In this document: piece after piece, positions 60,050 to 64,000 of the stretch
Numbering within the stretch: the first letter of the stretch is position 1
How the letters are laid out: every line of letters begins with the position of its first letter
Assembly: GCF_000213175.1 (NCBI RefSeq)
Contig: NW_009799102.1
Span: forward strand, 3,628,095-3,692,094
DNA: 64,000 bases
Direction of reading: 5' to 3'
Source: Neurospora tetrasperma FGSC 2508
Taxonomy: Eukaryota; Ascomycota; Sordariomycetes; Sordariales; Sordariaceae
The notes under the pieces: generated by a model
The model's input: the letters and a program-made list of their open reading frames with translations, nothing else
Databases searched by the model: none
Told to the model about the DNA's origin: nothing
Made by a program: the position numbers and the translations under genes

Positions 60050-60915
60050 TTAAAGGTAGGTATTCGGTCCCGAAGGCAACAGCCTAGTATCGAATCTTGA
60101 AGGGGGTCCTCGAGCTTCAGCAGGCGGCTCCATCGCAGGTAATTCGTGACGTCTAAAAGGCGGGACAAGGAGAGGGATAGACAAGCTATTCTTGCCTGAG
60201 CCAATGCCAATGCCAATACGACCATATGGTCGCTGGACATGGCTGTACTCCTGTGGAGTCGGCAGCTCCGGTTCTCCCACCTTGGGTCGGGCAGAAGGAG
60301 GTTGAAGCCAATTCCCGTTTTTACACCAGTATTCAATGCCTTGGCATTCCTTGATGAATTCTTCTCTGTGCCTGTCGGTGAACGCCTTTGCAATATTCTA
60401 AACGAAGCAGTCCACCAGTGACTGAAAGAGTGTGTAGTTCCGAGATTTTGCCCGGTACCAAATGTCGGCGGTTTGATTTGTCCGGAGCGGAAGTTTTTTG
60501 ACGGTTCTTGGGTTGGCTGGTAGGTATATCCTAGGAGGTCAGCATACCTAGGACTATGGGAAGGTAGGTTCCCTACCGGGAGACATCTATCGTTCTACAA
60601 GCTGGGGACCGGAAGGGAAGAGGGTAATAATGGAGGAACGCGCATACCGAGGGTTCTCTTTAACCTTTCGAGCATGAACCTGTCTCTGGCCAAGTTGCTG
60701 GGACCATTTTCAGAGCTCTCCGCGTACCGAACAAGCAGCCTGAATCTCGAGATCAGCTTCGTGAAGGCCTCGGAACAGTCCCAGTAATTTTTGTCAAGAA
60801 CTCTCTGAACCCAGCTGTCGACGAAAGGGGTAGCCAAAGGTCCAAAGATGATATTCTCCTCGGCGACCCAGTTGATCGGTGCGTAGAGGGATGTAAGTTG
60901 AGAAGATTGCGCCAT
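60050..60915 (-). pseudogene. Unrecognised two-exon gene interrupted by one in-frame TAG
   Basis: Best model complement(60050..60516, 60648..60915), 245 codons. The ATG at 60915 is in good context (CATCATGGC). Exon 1 reads MAQSSQLTSLYAPINWVAEE through ERLKRTL. The 131-bp intron has donor GTATGC, branch GCTGAC and acceptor CTACCAG, and keeps phase to ANPRTVKKLPLRTNQTADIW. The frame then runs NYTLFQSLVDCFV, meets TAG at 60398-60400, and goes on convincingly as NIAKAFTDRHREEF, ECQGIEYWCKNGNWLQPP and a Pro-rich end at 60050. Composition and codons look coding on both sides of the stop. I do not recognise the family. It is mostly hydrophilic with no clear membrane segment. A functional protein of 133 residues ending at the TAG is possible, but the coding look beyond it suggests a nonsense-interrupted gene. 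Confidence 0.5.
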
Positions 60916-62378
60916 GATGCAGCACCAGTTCAAGATTATGCGGAATGGGATTTTGATTTTGCTTAATAAATGATTATCACGGAGGTCATATCTGCGTTGT
61001 ATCGACGTGTAAAAGAAGAGATGTAAAGGCGAATCACTGCAAGCGGGCAGACCGACCAGAGGATTCGTGAACACATCTTGAGGGCGCACAGTTCTTGACT
61101 CGAACTTGCCTAAACACATCGAGAGGGAGGGGCTTCCACCAATTGGACGTATATGCACCTTCCGTCTGACTAGTTTGCAAAAGATCTCGTCTAGATGATG
61201 AGCAAGGTTAAGAGTTCCTTCCTTAGGTAGTCTTTCACGCGAACAACAGCAGCTAGAAAACGCAACGAAACAGAAACCACAAGCGAGCAACCCGACGTTA
61301 AGATCATACTATCATTAATCGTCGAGGAAACAGCCCTGGATGCCATTTTGACAACCCGTATCATTCGGATGTATTCGCAACAACTCGGCTTCAAGATGAT
61401 TTCTAGCACCTACCCTCCATCAGAGGCATGTTACATCTTGGTGGATTTGGGCTAGATGCACTCGCTACTCCAAAAGAGGATGGCTGATTGAATGCTGTTG
61501 TTCGGTGTTCGGTCAGCGAAGGATCATCAAGAAGCGAGGGTCCGTCCTGCATGTGTGATAAGAAGGGGAAGGGAGCTCCAGGGGAGGAAAGGGAAGGAGC
61601 ATCAGCACAAAGAAGCAGGACAGATCGAGCAAGCAAAATCACAGAAGAATAAGCAGCAGCACATTTCCACACAGTGGACGGATAATCCGAGTGAATTTGG
61701 ACTCCGATGAAGGTGTTGAGTCGAAGATTACTATCCTTTAGCATCAACTGGGAATAACGATGCATCAGGAGACGACCAGAAAGATGGGCAATCACTCCTA
61801 CAACAAGTCAAAATCAAGATGTATATCACACCGGGCCCATTTCCGCGTTTCAGATTGATGGGCTTTACAATGGTTCGTGAACATCGACATGGATATCACG
61901 GGCCTAAATTGGTGGGGTTTGGAAAGGATTTGGTCAAGCACAGATCGGTGAGTTGGATCGGAAGCTTCGCACGCAGGAGAATATGACACACTGAATGGGA
62001 ACACAAATCTCATTTCTTTTCGCTGCTGCCTATTTGCATCCGTTTCGTTTAGAAAGTATTTCTATTCACGCCGGCGATGTTTACATTATTCCGTATTCTT
62101 TTTCACACCCTCCTCGTCTGAACTATTTTTGGCTTCATTTCATGCCTCTCTTGTCTCACATCGCGATATTTACACGAAGGTCCAGTAACCCAAATTTTGT
62201 TTAAATTGTTTTTGAGGTTGCCACTGCCGTATGTGGACAGTGATTACTGAGTGTCTCCCACGTCCTTGCTCTCTTTTTCCGGCTGGCCAACAACGCGCGA
62301 CATTGGCCGACCTAAGATCCAAGCACGATTCTAGCGTTGAACTGCCCTTCATGGTTGCGCAAGTTGACAAACATAAAC
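60916..62378. other. Intergenic, nothing firmly recognised
   Basis: The frame of the unrecognised - strand gene stays open to 61290 but without an ATG. An open - strand frame at 61403-61795 has weak coding character only. No repeats were found. Confidence 0.45.
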
Positions 62379-62498
62379 ACATACGACCATACCCACTGGA
62401 AAACTCGGGATCCCGTCCGCTCTCCCATAGATAAGCCAGTGAGGGCCAGACTAGTAGTTGGGTCGGTGACGACCAGCGAATCCCTGGTGTTGTATGTT
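62379..62498 (+). rRNA. 5S ribosomal RNA (dispersed copy 2)
   Basis: The 120 bases are identical to the copy at 33180-33299, including both pairing ends and the internal control region. At -29 the sequence reads ATGGTT, without the TATA element seen at copy 1. It lies alone between an unrecognised gene and a monooxygenase. Confidence 0.97.
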
Positions 62499-62502
62499 TT
62501 TT
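62497..62502 (+). terminator. RNA polymerase III terminator (T6)
   Basis: Six T directly at the 3' end of the second 5S gene. Confidence 0.75.
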
Positions 62503-63261
62503 CGCTCCACTTTCCTTTTTGCTGATTATTCCGATTTTCTGCATAGTCTTTTCTTTGATGTATGTGCCGGAGGCGGTTGCTTCCCTTTTTGATATGGAGC
62601 GAGGCTACAAGTGTGATTCAGATCTGATATTCCTGTTTTTCCTCTCTTTCGGCAATTCTAGTGATTTATATAGTAACCTCGCTGGTACCTCCCCCTCTCT
62701 CTGTGAAGTTCAGGACTGAGAATCACCTAACGATAATGACTCCATCTGCCCTTTGAGCAATAATGGGAACTGTTACCACAGGGCCATGACACTCCTCAAA
62801 CCCCGGCCGCTTCAACCCGAACACTGCCGCCAACAGCGATGGTGGCCACAACTCGAAAATATTAGGAGTCAGAAGTGCTGAGATGCTTGGTTGGATCGCC
62901 TGACTCTCGAGGGATCATGATGTCTACTAAGGCGCTGGAGAGGAGGATGTACTGTTAGCTGATACGGGGGCGTGAAAGTGAAGGAGTAGCTTTGAGAATG
63001 AGGAAATGGCAAGCATGATGCGAGGTATTAGGGCACGAAACCCAAGGTAGGTTGGGTACCTATCCAATGCGCAAAAGTGGAGGAGGTACCTTACGTACAA
63101 GCTGAGATTATGTTCTCGATCTGTCGTGACTGGGTTATTGAGTCTTTGAGGTTCTTTCTCCTTTCCGCCCATGACTTTCTGTGAACATCGTGCTTCAAAC
63201 GGCCCTTTTCTTCTCCCCGCGAGATATTGGAGCTTCATCCTGAACTCATCGCCACCACTAC
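62503..63261. other. Intergenic, nothing recognised
   Basis: About 760 bases between the 5S terminator and the stop codon of the monooxygenase gene. No gene or repeat was seen. Confidence 0.6.
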
Positions 63262-64000
63262 TCAGTGGGACCATGTACGAACATCTTCCTCCTCGAAGTC
63301 CACATTGGGAGTTCGTCTGCTCAATAGAGGACTGTTGCCGCTGATTCGTTCCCACCAGTGCGCATCAATACACGCTTGCCGGGAAGCAAACACCGCCGGG
63401 CGCGCTCTGGCAATCACCAAGCCCTCGTATCTGTCAATGGCATTCCGCAACTCCGCAGTCGTATCTTCCAGGTGCGGTAGTACCTGTTGCGTAATCTCGA
63501 GTACGTCCAAGATGGCATGGTTCGCCCCCTCACCACGATCTAGACGCAGGCGTTAGGTTAGTCGCTTTTACTTCCCCAAGAAAGACGACAAACTCACACA
63601 TGGCCATGGGATGCAAGGCATCTCCTACAAGCGCCACTCGACCTGTACTTCGCAGACCCTTTGGTGGTGCCCAGTCCGTCAGCTCGAGACGTTTTACTTC
63701 AATGCCTGCAGGAGCATTACAGACGAGTGATTTGAAGGGCTCGCTCCATGATTCAGCAAACGTCTTGAGAAGCCCCAGTTTCTCATCATTGGTATCGGGA
63801 ACCGGGACGGGTGACGATCGCCCAAGCACGCCGCTGCGGATGGGCCACGAGACGACAACTTGGACAGTATACTTATCCGTCCGCTTATCGGGGTAGTTCC
63901 CGGGCGCATCGAGGACTAGAGGTATTCTCATGTCAACACCTCACCCGAGACACCTCACTGGCGGAATCTGGAATGCGTTCTTACCGCTGATGTAAACATA
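63262..64000 (-). CDS. FAD-dependent monooxygenase, C-terminal part (runs off the right edge)
   Basis: Three exons are visible, complement(63262..63539, 63598..63915, 63985..>64000); the N-terminal FAD-binding half lies beyond the window. Introns are 58 bp (GTGAGT...TCTAG) and 69 bp (GTAAGA...CTCTAG), and both joins keep phase: YVYIS-VLDAPGNYPDK, and GDALHPMAM-YRGEGANHAILD. The second is the hallmark of PF01494-type flavin monooxygenases, where GDAxHPM with the following Gly-rich turn binds the FAD pyrophosphate/ribityl part. WPIRSG and VKRLELTDWAPP precede it, as in salicylate-hydroxylase-like enzymes. The protein ends about 90 residues after the motif with RTWSH. The substrate is unknown. 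No neighbouring biosynthetic genes are visible in the window. Confidence 0.85.

Noticed and set aside
61403-61795. A 130-residue - strand frame
   Set aside because: Weak coding look, non-convincing composition, and no phase-compatible join to the gene below it.

Overview
The window comes from a filamentous ascomycete, almost certainly a Neurospora species. Three things point there. Two identical dispersed 120-nt 5S rRNA genes match the known Neurospora 5S sequence. A V-ATPase subunit a gene gives a spliced product of 856 residues, the size I recall for N. crassa VPH-1. The introns are short (57-152 bp), with GTRNGT-type donors and CTAAC/CTGAC branch sites. All exon joins were worked out by hand from splice signals, reading frame and family resemblance; no search was run.

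Left part (0-12 kb): a septation-type coiled-coil protein (Uds1 domain, - strand), a rhomboid-like Dsc2 subunit of the Golgi Dsc E3 ligase (- strand), a Rer2-type cis-prenyltransferase (+) diverging from dsc-2 across 915 bp, and an ING-family PHD chromatin protein (+). A 7-kb gap without recognisable genes follows (12.1-19.3 kb). Centre (19-32 kb): an F-box/leucine-rich protein (+), vph-1 (+, five coding exons), a macro-domain protein with a very long low-complexity extension (+), TAF13 (-) convergent with it, and ksh1/Kish (+) diverging from TAF13. Then comes a 16-kb stretch (31.8-48.0 kb) in which the only gene I can support is one 5S rRNA gene. It is rich in microsatellites, homopolymers and a recurring TAGTGTAG octamer.

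Right part (48-64 kb): a TCP11/Sok1-family signalling protein (+), an MFS transporter of the fucose-permease-like type (+), a HET-domain gene interrupted by one in-frame TAG (+), an unrecognised two-exon gene on the - strand also interrupted by one in-frame TAG, a second 5S rRNA gene (+), and the C-terminal part of an FAD-dependent monooxygenase running off the right edge (-).

Most left and central genes are core housekeeping functions: dolichol synthesis, secretory-pathway and vacuole acidification proteins, TFIID and chromatin. They are not an operon or a single pathway. The 55-64 kb end is accessory in character, with a HET gene, a monooxygenase and two separate nonsense-interrupted reading frames. 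I saw no convincing tRNA, CRISPR array, intact transposon or virus.
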